A stretch of 64,000 bases of DNA from assembly GCA_012861695.1 (NCBI GenBank), contig JAAOOA010000159.1, forward strand, positions 354,001 through 418,000. The letters are read 5' to 3'. Of this stretch, positions 57,501 to 64,000 are shown in pieces (positions within the stretch are counted from its first letter, which is position 1; each line of letters begins with the position of its first letter). Below the pieces are notes generated by a model, which saw only the letters and a program-made list of their open reading frames with translations, was not told the DNA's origin and made no database searches. The translations under genes were made by a program, and so were the position numbers. This DNA comes from Trematomus loennbergii (lineage: Eukaryota > Chordata > Actinopteri > Perciformes > Nototheniidae).

Positions 57501-60275
57501 TTTTAAATACTGTTATATTTTACTATATTTGTATTATATATTTTATTATTTTAAATATTTTTTCTAGTTCCCTACCTGTTTTTTTATTCATGTTTTATTT
57601 TTATGTAGGCACCATGACATCAAGTCAAATTCCTCGTATGTGTAAACCTACCTGGTAATAAACCTGTTTCTGATTCTGACATGTCGCCTCCATCACTCAA
57701 AGGAGTATGAAGAGAGAACCGTTCAATTTAACCGTTATTATAAATAAATAGAAGAGCATTTTTGGTTTATTTTGCTCTCAGTATTTAAACAATAGAAATG
57801 TTATCATGTTTATTTGAATAATTAAACTCCTGATCCACATTAGGTTATAAAGTTAATCACATCTGGACTTACACAGCCTTCCTGCAGTTCCTCACAGCTG
57901 GAATCAGTCTCCGTCGTCCCTCCTTTGATGTGTTGTACTTCCTCAGGTCAAACTCATCCAGAACCTCCTCTGACATCTGCAGCATGTAGGCCAGAGCAGA
58001 GCAGTGGATCACAGAGAGTTCCTTCCCTGATCTGTTCTCTGACTTCAGGAACTCTGTGATCTCCTGAGTTAATGAGTGGTCCTTCATCTCTGTCAGACAG
58101 TGGAAGATGTTGATGCTCCTGTCAGGAGGGATATCATCACTGCTCATCTTCTTCAGGTTGCTGATGGCTCTCTGGATGATTTCTGGACTGTTGTCTGTGC
58201 GACCCAGCAGGCCTCTAAGTGACTCTGGTTGGACTCCAGAGAGAGGCCGTGGAGAAAGCGGACAAACAGGTCCAGATGGCCATTTTCACTTCGGAGGGAT
58301 TTCTCCATGGCTCCCTTCAGGAAGTCATCCAGGGATGGGTAATCATCATCACTGTTATACCTGTTTCGATAGTCTCTTTGCAGGAAGTCCTTCAGTACCT
58401 TAGAGTTCCTGTTGGTGTAACAGTGCAACAAGTAGACTGCAGCCAGGAACTCCTGAATGCTCAGATGAACAAAGCAGTAGACTGTTTTCTGAAGATCACA
58501 CTCTCTCTTTTGAAGATCTGTACAAACTCCTGAGTGCACCAAGGCCTCGTGACACCAAGACACAGCGCTGCAGGTCTTCTTGGTAGAACATGATGTCGCC
58601 TTTCTCCAGATGTTCAAACGCCAGCCTCCCCAGCTTCAGAAGAACTCCCTGTCAGCCTCCGTCAGCTGCTGTGGACTCGTCTCATGTCCCTCTTCATACT
58701 TCTGCTTCTTCCTCTTGGTCTGGACCAGCAGGAAGTGTGAGTACATGTCAGTGAGGGTCTGGGGCAGCTCTCCTCTCTGGTCTGTAGTAACATGTGGTCC
58801 AGAACTGCAGCAGTGATCCAGCAGAAGACTGGGATCAGACACATGATGTGGAGGCTCCTGGAGCTCTTGATGTGAGAGATGATTCTGCTGGACAGGTCTT
58901 CATCACTCGATCTCCTCCTGAAGTACTCCTCCTTCTGGGCGTCAGTGAAGCCTCGTACTTCTGTTACCCTGTCCACACACTCAGGAGGGATCTGATTGGC
59001 CGCTGCAGGTCTGGAAGTTATCCAGACGAGAGCCGAGGGAAGCAGCTTCCCCCTGATGAGGTTTTCAGCAGCACGTTGACTGAGGACTTCTGTGAGACAT
59101 CAGACACAACCTCATTGTTTCTGAAGTCCAGAGAAAGTCTGCTTTCATCCAGGCCGTCAAAGATGACAGCACTTTACAGACAGCCAGCTGCTCTGCTGTG
59201 ACCTTCTGTAAGGTTGGATGGAAAACATGGAGCAGCCTGAGAAGACTGTACTGCTCACCTTTGATCAGGTTCAGCTCCCTGAAGGAGAGCGGGATCACCA
59301 GACTGACATCTTGGTTTTCCAAACCCTCGGCCCAGTCCAGAGTGAACTTCTGCACTGAGAAGGTTTTTCCAACTCCAGCGACTCCGTTGGTCAGGACCGC
59401 TCTGATGTGAGTCTGTTGGTCAGGTAAGGCTTTAAAGATGTCCTGGCACTTGATTGGAGTGTCATGGAGGGTCTCTTTCTTGGAAGCTGTCTCCAGCTGC
59501 CTCACCTCATGTTGGGTATTAACCTCTTCACTCTGGCCTTGTGTGATGTAGAGCTCAGTGAAGATCCTGTTGAGGAGGGTTTCACTTTCAGTTCCTTCAG
59601 TCACACGTTCACATCTCCTCCTCAGACTGAGCCTATGTTCATCTAAAACCTCCTGCAGACCACTATCTGCTGGAAGAGAAGGAAAAGGAGAGAATAAGAA
59701 CATGTTTTGAGAATCTAACAATAAAACAACAAAAAAGACAGACTTTATATGTTTTATAAAACAGCTTAATGTCTATCTACAACAGTTTACCTCCAAAACA
59801 AATAAACCAGGAAGAATCCTGCTTTGCTATCTTCTGTAAAAGTTATTTGCTAACGTTCCCCTTTAGATCCATCCAGTGTTTCTACTTAGGAAAACACTGC
59901 TCTCTGTTTTAAAACACACTTCAGAAAACAATGCCTGGAAGAAGATCAGATGACACTCTGAGCCAATTAGAGTTCATACAAGAGTAGAGACCCAGCGCCC
60001 TGACGGATCTAAAGATGCTGCATGTGTTCGGCCTCTTACCTCGTACAGAGCTGGTCTGACTGGCTGTCTGCAGGCCAGCTCTGGTTCTGGATCTTTCTCC
60101 ACACTGGGGACAGGAGGAGTCTCCTGATGGAGGTCTCTGCTCCCAGTATGAGGTGATGCACTGTCTGCAGAACCCGTGTCCACAGCTGGTAGAGACTGGA
60201 TCCTTCAGGACGTCCTGACACAGAGCACAGCTGGACAGCTGCTCCTCCACAGGAACACCACTCTTCCTCTTCCCT
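36326..60275 (-). CDS. RING-FISNA-NACHT-LRR (NLRC3-like) gene
   Basis: Minus-strand exons: RING 60040-60275, FISNA-NACHT 57873-59669, LRR 56866-57042, 52512-52684, 41473-41646 and 39781-39954, then two possible tail exons 37614-37657 and 36326-36366. Phases agree at every junction checked. It belongs to the large fish NLR-C group, proposed cytosolic immune regulators. The RING adds possible E3 ubiquitin-ligase activity. Introns of 4-11 kb are filled with transposons. The start codon was not found; the RING exon begins in mid-codon after acceptor ctccacag, so an upstream exon is needed. At least seven frame breaks occur, mostly fitting single missing bases. The 3' end beyond the tail exons is unknown. 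That all LRR exons belong to one transcript is inferred. Confidence 0.65.
36448..37543 (+). mobile_element. L2-type LINE, 5'-truncated
   Basis: Plus-strand reading with frame changes: [20 protein letters not shown], the catalytic [51 protein letters not shown] and [14 protein letters not shown]. This is the second half of an L2-clade reverse transcriptase. It ends in a tgattt repeat tail (37521-37542), typical of L2. It lies between the two possible tail exons of the NLR gene, antisense to it. Confidence 0.9.
37614..37657 (-). CDS. Possible tail exon 1 of the RING-NLR
   Basis: 44 bases between acceptor ccctacag and donor gtgagt. Spliced from the last LRR exon (AG + G) it reads [15 protein letters not shown] and passes phase 1 to the exon at 36326-36366. 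No domain match. Confidence 0.4.
37658..38023. other. Intronic, no feature recognised
   Basis: Nothing with a recognisable domain or repeat edge. Confidence 0.35.
38024..38744 (-). mobile_element. hAT-F with BED-finger ORF
   Basis: Ends aagggttgtgtatcg (left) and tagggttgggaacc (right complement), flanked by ccccacgc (38016-38023) and ccccccgc (38745-38752), a 7/8 target duplication. 721 bp. The minus strand encodes only a BED finger. Confidence 0.8.
38315..38533 (-). pseudogene. BED zinc-finger ORF of hAT-F
   Basis: 72 residues with [38 protein letters not shown] and SKHLRQHG: complete BED finger (W..Y, C-x2-C, H-x3-H). The reading frame ends soon after, with no catalytic region. Confidence 0.8.
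38753..39055. other. Intronic, no feature recognised
   Basis: AT-rich sequence without an identifiable element. Confidence 0.35.
39056..39571. mobile_element. MITE with 15-bp TIRs containing a CA microsatellite
   Basis: Perfect inverted ends GGAGCCCCTAAAGGT. It contains motifs such as tgtgcgcacgatattt and, at 39429-39559, a (ca)n tract of about 130 bases that abuts the right end. The target duplication is unclear. Cys/Val ORFs here are microsatellite artefacts. Confidence 0.75.
39781..39954 (-). CDS. LRR exon 4 of the RING-NLR
   Basis: Exactly 174 bases with acceptor attcag and donor gtcagt. Reads [40 protein letters not shown] and [17 protein letters not shown], two ribonuclease-inhibitor-type leucine-rich repeats with the standard fish exon length. 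Intact frame. Confidence 0.9.
40258..40728. mobile_element. Inverted partial copy of the 33773 MITE
   Basis: Starts ctttaaagtggacctatcat and runs as the reverse complement of about 35391 back to 34900, then breaks off. One end is missing. Confidence 0.8.
40566..41130. repeat. 281-bp tandem duplication at the MITE edge
   Basis: 40566-40845 and 40847-41130 repeat each other (gacctttgaccggcactttt through tgcttgcctcgacgg) with few differences. A shorter block containing gcagcgggagcaaacgct recurs within each unit. Confidence 0.75.
41180..41300 (-). mobile_element. Fragment of the 1671/42771 MITE family, inverted
   Basis: Reverse complement of the gccgggactgtaagtggcgc region found at 1795 and 42903, with about 75-80 percent apparent match over 100 bases. 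Confidence 0.65.
41473..41646 (-). CDS. LRR exon 3 of the RING-NLR
   Basis: 174 bases, acceptor attcag, donor gtcagt. Reads [40 protein letters not shown] and [17 protein letters not shown]. Intact leucine-rich-repeat exon. Its upstream intron flank (41647-41735) matches that of the exon at 52512-52684. Confidence 0.9.
41736..42770. other. Intronic, no feature recognised
   Basis: No exon. The right end (42730-42770, tctcttctccagcagt) recurs at 43817-43832, suggesting an older repeat that was the target of the MITE. Confidence 0.4.
42771..43420 (+). mobile_element. Non-autonomous DNA transposon (MITE), copy 2
   Basis: Matches 1671-2625, beginning ttttacacgggaacgtttgc and running to gcaagagaaactatgcagat. 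It lacks the middle 330 bases and the right terminus of copy 1. A short internal duplication (ctgtagatgttgtactaaca, about 40 bp) is present at 43079-43150. Confidence 0.7.
43425..43575. mobile_element. Internal fragment of hAT-D
   Basis: Matches the inside of the hAT element at 51658-52111 (actgtttccacttggacttc, ccattgtttggtttccatgg, cactcctttcctgtaaa). It has no termini. Confidence 0.6.
43576..44319. other. Intronic, no feature recognised
   Basis: No exon; AT-rich. The palindrome-like caaaaagagaaatatgaa near 43620-43638 pairs with ttcatatttctcttctc just before it. Confidence 0.35.
44320..44528. repeat. 205-bp direct repeat, copy 1
   Basis: Begins acttatcaaacatgtaatta and is almost identical to 50852-51056. 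It starts and ends without inverted termini. Function unknown. Confidence 0.9.
44529..46284. other. Transposon ends and unassigned intronic sequence
   Basis: 44553-44625 has inverted segments ggggagacgtg/cacgtctcccc and ccaaactaag/cttagtttgg. 44695-44790 is a DNA-transposon-like terminus of ttcaagca-type repeats. 45311 begins caggggtcggcaacct, a typical hAT left end whose partner I did not find. No exon recognised. Confidence 0.45.
46285..48871. mobile_element. Second PIF/Harbinger copy, left-truncated
   Basis: Matches the element at 26289-28721 in several blocks (cagatgtacttttatttgct region, the accessory-protein exon at 47120-47340, the downstream tgcggcctgccagtaaa block) and ends with the same ggtgtgaacgcg terminus. 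The transposase block is missing. A SINE lies inside. Confidence 0.75.
47413..47570 (+). mobile_element. tRNA-derived SINE
   Basis: A-box tggtgcagtgg and B-box ggttcaaaccc are spaced as in tRNA promoters (47428 and 47472). They are followed by tgtccctgggcaagacactt, a core segment common to fish SINEs. It is inside the Harbinger copy and absent from the other copy. Confidence 0.7.
48872..50851. other. Minisatellite and transposon-end sequence
   Basis: 48895-49150 holds about eight units of a 30-31-bp repeat (agtacttctacttttactca plus agtacaagat), as at 7890-7970. 50440-50578 is rich in ttcaagca repeats like 44695-44790, perhaps opposite ends of one decayed transposon. 50108-50353 (minus) reads [19 protein letters not shown], possibly half a BED-like finger. 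Confidence 0.5.
50852..51056. repeat. 205-bp direct repeat, copy 2
   Basis: Near-identical to 44320-44528 in the same orientation, 6.5 kb away. Confidence 0.9.
51057..51657. other. Intronic, no feature recognised
   Basis: No exon or repeat edge was identified before the hAT at 51658. Confidence 0.35.
51658..52111. mobile_element. hAT-D MITE with 8-bp TSD
   Basis: Ends catacttgccaacc on both strands, flanked by perfect atggccag at 51650-51657 and 52112-52119. 454 bp, no transposase. Internal cccgatttt/cgggag motifs are repeated near the left end. Confidence 0.92.
52120..52511. other. Intronic, no feature recognised
   Basis: The last 30 bases (tctcagcacagaagttaa to the exon) match the downstream flank of the LRR exon at 39781. 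Confidence 0.4.
52512..52684 (-). CDS. LRR exon 2 of the RING-NLR, frame broken
   Basis: 173 bases rather than 174, with acceptor attcag and donor gtcagt. The first half reads [24 protein letters not shown] in one frame and the second half [20 protein letters not shown] in another. One base is missing around 52576-52582. Otherwise a normal LRR exon. Confidence 0.85.
53096..54124 (+). CDS. Gag-like N-terminal ORF running into repeats
   Basis: Begins [20 protein letters not shown] three bases after the 5' LTR. Features in order: a 100-residue head with no match I know, an Ala/Pro/Val repeat ([11 protein letters not shown], 53565-53700), then [20 protein letters not shown] and [11 protein letters not shown]. 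That stretch resembles the N-terminal coiled coil of fish Gypsy Gag proteins. After about 53985 the frame enters the 20-residue Pro-rich repeat ([16 protein letters not shown]). The real frame probably continues to about 55758 but is broken by missing bases in the array. No zinc knuckle is present. Confidence 0.6.
   Translation: MNQPEMGPADPFEVDLQNVTFSLACCYGRWRGASSVQQREAALAEAHQVATGDQPLVKFLPDWILDFLSTCDSRPASPRHASPLPPNSQPDTIHLGVFRLESTPASSPFPAPVQEPFSGTRLAFGGPRSLQKAPKRRSRKPRLAARAPEAMLWAPVLAPAAMVPASVLAPAAMVPAPEPAHTAMVPAPVLAPAAMVPASVPVQHAISLQGNLLGQHEQMMRALAESNQSLALHMSNLAAQVSTWTSSAAFPASANSPVDSTPAPRVLSVVRPTPAPRLLLALRPTPTPRVLLALRPTPTPCPVPLEVPPTTLLPGVLPTHVLYRWRSRRLLFCRGSCQPYVL
53985..55270 (+). repeat. 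60-bp tandem array inside the LTR element
   Basis: About 20 units of 60 bases (20 codons). The consensus contains ggaggtcccgccgactactc and tgccgggggtcctgccaacc. Later units diverge (tgttgggggtccc, cctgctccgccgg). In the Gag frame it encodes [24 protein letters not shown] repeats. Units deviate from 60 almost only by being shorter. Confidence 0.9.
55335..55760 (+). repeat. 36-bp tandem array inside the LTR element
   Basis: About 11-12 units of 36 bases (tccggagctgtcccgtcggc then gccttcctgcccggcc). In the Gag-continuing frame it encodes [12 protein letters not shown]. Very GC-rich (about 72 percent by eye). Confidence 0.92.
56866..57042 (-). CDS. LRR exon 1 of the RING-NLR
   Basis: 177 bases (one codon longer than the others). 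The NACHT exon ends GT and this exon begins A, giving [16 protein letters not shown]. It continues [40 protein letters not shown]. Intact. Confidence 0.9.
57043..57872. other. Intron between NACHT and LRR exon 1
   Basis: AT-rich, no repeat with recognisable ends. Confidence 0.45.
57873..59669 (-). CDS. FISNA-NACHT exon of the RING-NLR
   Basis: Acceptor cttccag (59670-59671) and donor gtaagt (57871-57872). [22 protein letters not shown] and [12 protein letters not shown]. Walker [21 protein letters not shown]. Walker [16 protein letters not shown] in a shifted frame. Then [72 protein letters not shown] and [18 protein letters not shown], ending [20 protein letters not shown]. Frame changes near 59180, 59065, 58800, 58635, 58560 and 58200. 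Those checked fit missing bases, and phase arithmetic suggests about seven bases lost in total. NTP-binding oligomerisation module of a fish NLR-C protein. Confidence 0.9.
59670..60039. other. Intron between RING and NACHT exons
   Basis: Nothing recognised beyond splice signals. Confidence 0.5.
60040..60275 (-). CDS. RING-finger exon of the RING-NLR
   Basis: Acceptor ctccacag, donor gtaaga. Reads [60 protein letters not shown]: a complete C3HC4 RING (C-x2-C, C-x-H-x2-C-x2-C, C-x2-C) of TRIM type. It splices in phase (G + CA) to the FISNA-NACHT exon, giving [16 protein letters not shown]. The ring order suggests E3 ubiquitin-ligase activity fused to an NLR. Intact. Confidence 0.88.
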
Positions 60276-61040
60276 CTGTGGAGAGGAACACATCCTTTAT
60301 AGCTCTTTACATTAGTGGAGCTGATTCTCACCAAAGGTACAACAAGGTTGCAAATTCTAGTTTAACATTTAAAAAGGTCTTTATCTCCATATAATATATC
60401 TTAGTGATCAGGTAGATAGTTTACACTTCAGATTATTATAAAAGCAAACCTCATCCTGTCATCACCCAGAGGAGCACATGTTCCCTGTCTCTACTAAGAC
60501 ACACACAGCTGTATTAACCTGGTGCACTATAGCATTATAAACACAATTCACAGAGAACTTGCTGTGAATTAATTACAATAAACATATGGAAAGGATGCTG
60601 AAACACAACATGATAGTGATTTGTAAAAAGCCTGAGTTAATGCTTTGTCAGGTCTGTCTCCAACACAACAAGCAAAACAATTTAAAATGTTTGTTTTCTG
60701 AATGGAGATCTGTTTGATTAAAGCTGGGCTAGGCTAACATTGTAGCTGCTGCATCAGCACTCAAAATAACTCCATCCAGTCATAAGAACAGCAGCTATTA
60801 TATTGTTAGCACCACAGACAGTCTCTGGTGACCCGAGGAAAAAAAGTGTCTTCCAATTTCCTTTTTTTTGCGATTTCCTACCTATTTAGGGTTAAAAAAA
60901 CATCTTGCAATTTAGACTTTTTTTATTTTATTTTATTTTTAAATGTTACAGTATGTCCACTGTAGAGGACGTCGGGACCATATTAGTTTGAAAAGACAGC
61001 CAAAATTAACAGATAGACTATATAACGTTGTCGTGGCCCA
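60276..61040. other. Upstream flank of the RING exon
   Basis: The first exon and promoter of the RING-NLR should lie here or beyond. I could not identify an ATG exon with confidence. Confidence 0.4.
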
Positions 61041-61433
61041 TTCTTGTGGGATATCTAAAACTGTGCCACGTCAACAGGGATCCGCTTCTTGACTCACACG
61101 TTAAAAACCATCCAAATAAAGCTCTGTAGGCGCTGATTTCTTTGCCTTCCTTGGCCGATTTATTTACTTCCATATATTTAAACAAACAAAATAAACAAAA
61201 TGATCAGTGTAACGTGAGGTCAAAGACTGTTCCGATTCCCCGTTCATTGCTGGAGACGATTTCCACGTCACGCTCAGTCCCACCCCTTCCTTATATAACA
61301 GGTGTGGCTCACAGTAAATCAAAGTTTTCCTCCGAATATTAATTCGGTACTAATACATAAATGGAAAGAATATATTAAGATCTAAATTAAGAAAATAATA
61401 CACTCATTGTCAACACAGAAAATGGCTCTAACA
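61041..61433 (-). mobile_element. BEL/Pao 3' LTR (probable)
   Basis: The upper edge reads on the minus strand as purine-rich ggggctggaa followed by tgttagagcc, the expected polypurine tract and LTR start. The lower edge was not fixed and 61041 is a guess. Same first ten bases as the solo LTR at 30672-31146. Confidence 0.55.
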
Positions 61434-61520
61434 TTCCAGCCCCTAATTGCATAGAATATAGCAATTACAACAAATAATAAATAGAGCCAATATTCAAAAC
61501 AAATATTCATTTTCTTCTTG

Positions 61521-62424
61521 TCAGAGTTCATAGATGAAATTCATCTTGAGTTTCATAATTCGATTATCGATTTTTCTAGCTTCAGCCAGTAGTAGTAGTC
61601 CAGTTAATCTCCAGCTTCCAGGAGCAAACAGAGTTTTTGTTTTAACTAGAACACCACCCAGGAGTTTCTGGGAGCTGAATCGTCCACCATAACAACGAGA
61701 TCTCCAGAAAGAAAGTTCCATTTATTTCGCTGTTGCATTGTTGGAAGGAGGTTAATGTCCTGTGCAAAGTGTTGCCTTTGTTCAAATGCAAGTATGGCCA
61801 TTTCAGCCTTGTCCATATCTTCCACAGTCCGATTTGTGTTGACGGTCACTTTAAGGTTTATGGCCCGTTCCTTCAGTGATTGATCTCCAAGAGCAATCTT
61901 TTCCATTTCAGGATCCAAGCTACAGCTTTTTTTCAGGCTGTTCCAATCTGAGTAGTGCTCAATTAGTTCGCTTGTGGGACTTTTCCCCTCAATACTCATC
62001 ACATTTACAGTGACATTCCTTTTCACTACAGGATCATCTGGAGAAAGAGAGCTTTGTGATATTTTGTCTGGGTTCCTTGGCCACTGAGACTCCTCCTCTT
62101 GCAGGAATTCAGGTCCTTGTAAGAGTTCATTGTTGAGTGATGTTCCTTTGTATGAAGATGTACAATCAAATACTACTCTTAGTGTCTTTTTTCGCTTGTG
62201 ATACACCCTGTGGTGGGTATGTACCACACCTTGCCATCATTTTGATGAAGGTCCTTCGATGGCACCTTCTCCGCATAGCCTTTTGTGATTCCATCTTCCA
62301 TGAAAACCTTGTACTCTTCAGCATAAGCAGCATCCTTCTTGAATTTCCTAGCGAGGTAATGTGCTCTTTGTTCAGCTATATGGTGATTATTGGGCATGAT
62401 GACATCACTATTACGAAGTGGCAA
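61521..62424 (-). pseudogene. BEL/Pao pol remnants
   Basis: Minus-strand pieces: NNHHIAEQRAHYLARKFKKD and EDGITKGYAEKVP (start of reverse transcriptase), RVVFDCTSSYKGTSLNNELL. After a large internal deletion come SLSPDDPVVKRNVTVNVMSI and LKVTVNTNRTVEDMDKAEMA, then GDLVVMVDDSAPRNSW, the integrase C-terminal region. The catalytic YVDD and integrase core are absent, so it is not functional. Confidence 0.85.
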
Positions 62425-64000
62425 AGGTAGATAATAGATTATCCTTCAGTGTAGCTGCACTTGATACCAGCTGCCTGAATTTACTTTCTTCAACTGACAT
62501 TTGAAGTTTTCCCTCATATTCTCTCTCTGGGAAATCATGATGGTACTGATTTACAAGAAGGTTTTCCAGTTTTTCAATTGAGATGCGGTTTACTGATGCC
62601 ACTGGTCTTCCAAATTTGTCCACAGCTGTAGTTGAACTAAGCGGTCCATTGACGACCCATCCTAAGAGAGTTCTTACAGCATAAGGACCATTACCTTGGC
62701 TATTTATGATTTGCCAGGGCTCCATTGCCTTTGGGACATCTACTCCGATTAAGAGTTCCACATCCGCATCAATTTCTTGTAGTTGTATTTCCTTCAAGTA
62801 ATGCCACCTGTTGAGATCCTTTTGAGAGAAAAGGTTCCTCTTTGTCACTGGTATCTTTGTTTGTGTGTATGTCTTCTGCAGCTCAATAAAGTTATTCCCA
62901 TCCAAATCCCCCACTTGTAGTCCAGTTATTTCATAACTATCCACTGGTTTCTTTTGACCCATTGTTTGCAGGAGAACTGTAGTCTTCCGTCCTGTTGTAT
63001 TCAGCCGTCGCATCAGATTTTCTGTGCAAAAGGTTGATGTGCTGCCAGGATCAAGAAAGGCATATGTTTGTATAGTTTTGCTGCCTTTGGAAACTTTTAT
63101 TTGTACTGGTACTATTGACAGTTTGCAATCTTTTCCAGCCCCGATATCCTCTTCTTTATCCAAAATGACAGGAATCCCACTGACTGATCGTTTAGGCCAA
63201 TTAGTCATGTGGTCGTTTTCATTCTCTGTTGGTTTATCGATGTGTAGAATGCTAGGGTGCTTTCCTTGGCAGTGTAGGCATGTCATCCTCTTCCTACAAG
63301 TTCTGCTCATGTGTCCCCTGGTTAGACATCCAAAGCATATGCCTTTTTCCTTCAATAGTTGCACCTTTACATCACTTGGTTGCAGTTTTAACATTTCACA
63401 TTCATTCAGTGAGTGTTTGCCTTTCTTGCAAATGCAACAATTACCATCCCACCTATTTGTAACCAGGCTTTCAGGCTCTTGATAGCTTTTTGGACTTGCA
63501 GTGTTACAGTTCATCCTTTCTATTGCTATGGCAAAGCTACTACTTTTACCTTGTTGGCTGATTTGCTGTTTGGAGTAGGATGTAGTAGCTTTTGGGATGG
63601 CTCTCTGGGATGGCATAACATCATGAATATCACCAAAGAGGGGATCTTGCAGAATGCTGGCTTGCTTTTCTATAAACACAACAAGGTCAGAGAATGTGGC
63701 CCTTCTGTGGTTTCGTTCCAGAAGCTCGAATGCTGTATTTCTCCACTTTTCCTTCAGCTTGTATGGCAGTTTTGACACAATGAGCTTTAAAGTAGATACA
63801 AGATCCAGTTCTTCCATGCTTTTTAGTTCCGTCATAGCATTGCAGCATCCTCTCAGGTAAAGGGCATAGGCATGTAATGCTTTTCCATCATCAGGCTTAA
63901 TCATGCTCCAGTTGAGAGCTTTCTCCATGTAGGCATTTGCAATTTTCAATCCATCTCCAAAATGAACTTTCAGAAGTCTTCGTGCCTCAGCATAACCTCT
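62411..64000 (-). pseudogene. BEL/Pao gag-protease ORF, cut by window edge
   Basis: Open from the window end to 62411 (over 512 residues, continuing past 64000). Features in order: Gag helical region (LVSTLKLIVSKLPYKLKEKW), two CCHC knuckles (C-x2-C-x4-H-x4-C in CCICKKGKHSLNEC and CFGCLTRGHMSRTC), and an aspartic protease region with FLDPGSTSTFC, LLIGVDVPKAMEPW and LLGWVVNGPLSS. This is the BEL/Pao peptidase (DUF1758 type). A frame change near 62450 separates it from the reverse transcriptase. This part is well kept while the downstream pol is deleted. Confidence 0.9.

Overview
The window looks like genomic DNA of a ray-finned (teleost) fish. It has spliced genes with GT-AG introns, a fish-type NUDT17 gene, NLR immune genes of the greatly expanded fish type (FISNA-NACHT, 174-bp LRR exons, FIIND-CARD), and very dense teleost-style transposons (hAT, PIF/Harbinger, piggyBac, L2-like LINEs, BEL/Pao and Gypsy-like LTR elements, a tRNA-derived SINE). 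There is nothing bacterial: no operons, Shine-Dalgarno sites or CRISPR arrays.

Three host genes can be followed, all on the minus strand. (1) nudt17 (7523 down to 3040) has eight exons that can be placed base by base. One carries a 1-base frame break, and the introns hold a 57-bp minisatellite and a long GAA/TTC tract. (2) An NLRP1-like inflammasome gene (21032 down to 13895) has exons for a PYRIN domain, FISNA/NACHT, a split FIIND and a CARD. The CARD exon begins with an in-frame hexapeptide tandem repeat. (3) A RING-FISNA-NACHT-LRR gene (60275 down to about 36326) has four LRR exons spread over 17 kb of transposon-filled introns, with two possible small tail exons. The NLR exons carry repeated small frame breaks, and every one I could resolve can be explained by loss of one or two bases. 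This points to base-level assembly errors at least as much as to pseudogenes.

Region by region. 1-3.0 kb: a LINE split by a MITE. 3.0-7.5 kb: nudt17. 7.5-13.9 kb: intergenic, with a 41-bp minisatellite and a hAT MITE with a perfect 8-bp target duplication. 13.9-21 kb: NLRP1-like gene. 21-25 kb: Harbinger MITE, LINE tail and a long inverted repeat. 25-32 kb: a nest of transposons up to four levels deep. 32-36 kb: LINE with a piggyBac MITE, then a hAT inside another MITE. 36-60.3 kb: the RING-NLR locus. Its introns hold an L2 LINE, hAT elements, a second Harbinger copy with a SINE, and a 3.8-kb LTR element with Pro-rich tandem repeats where pol should be. 61-64 kb: a decayed BEL/Pao retrotransposon running off the right edge.

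The NLR genes would act in cytosolic innate sensing. NUDT17 is a housekeeping-type Nudix hydrolase with no evident functional link to them. Much of the rest is transposon history. Several insertions can be dated relative to one another from nesting, and one LTR insertion has a paralogous empty site elsewhere in the window.
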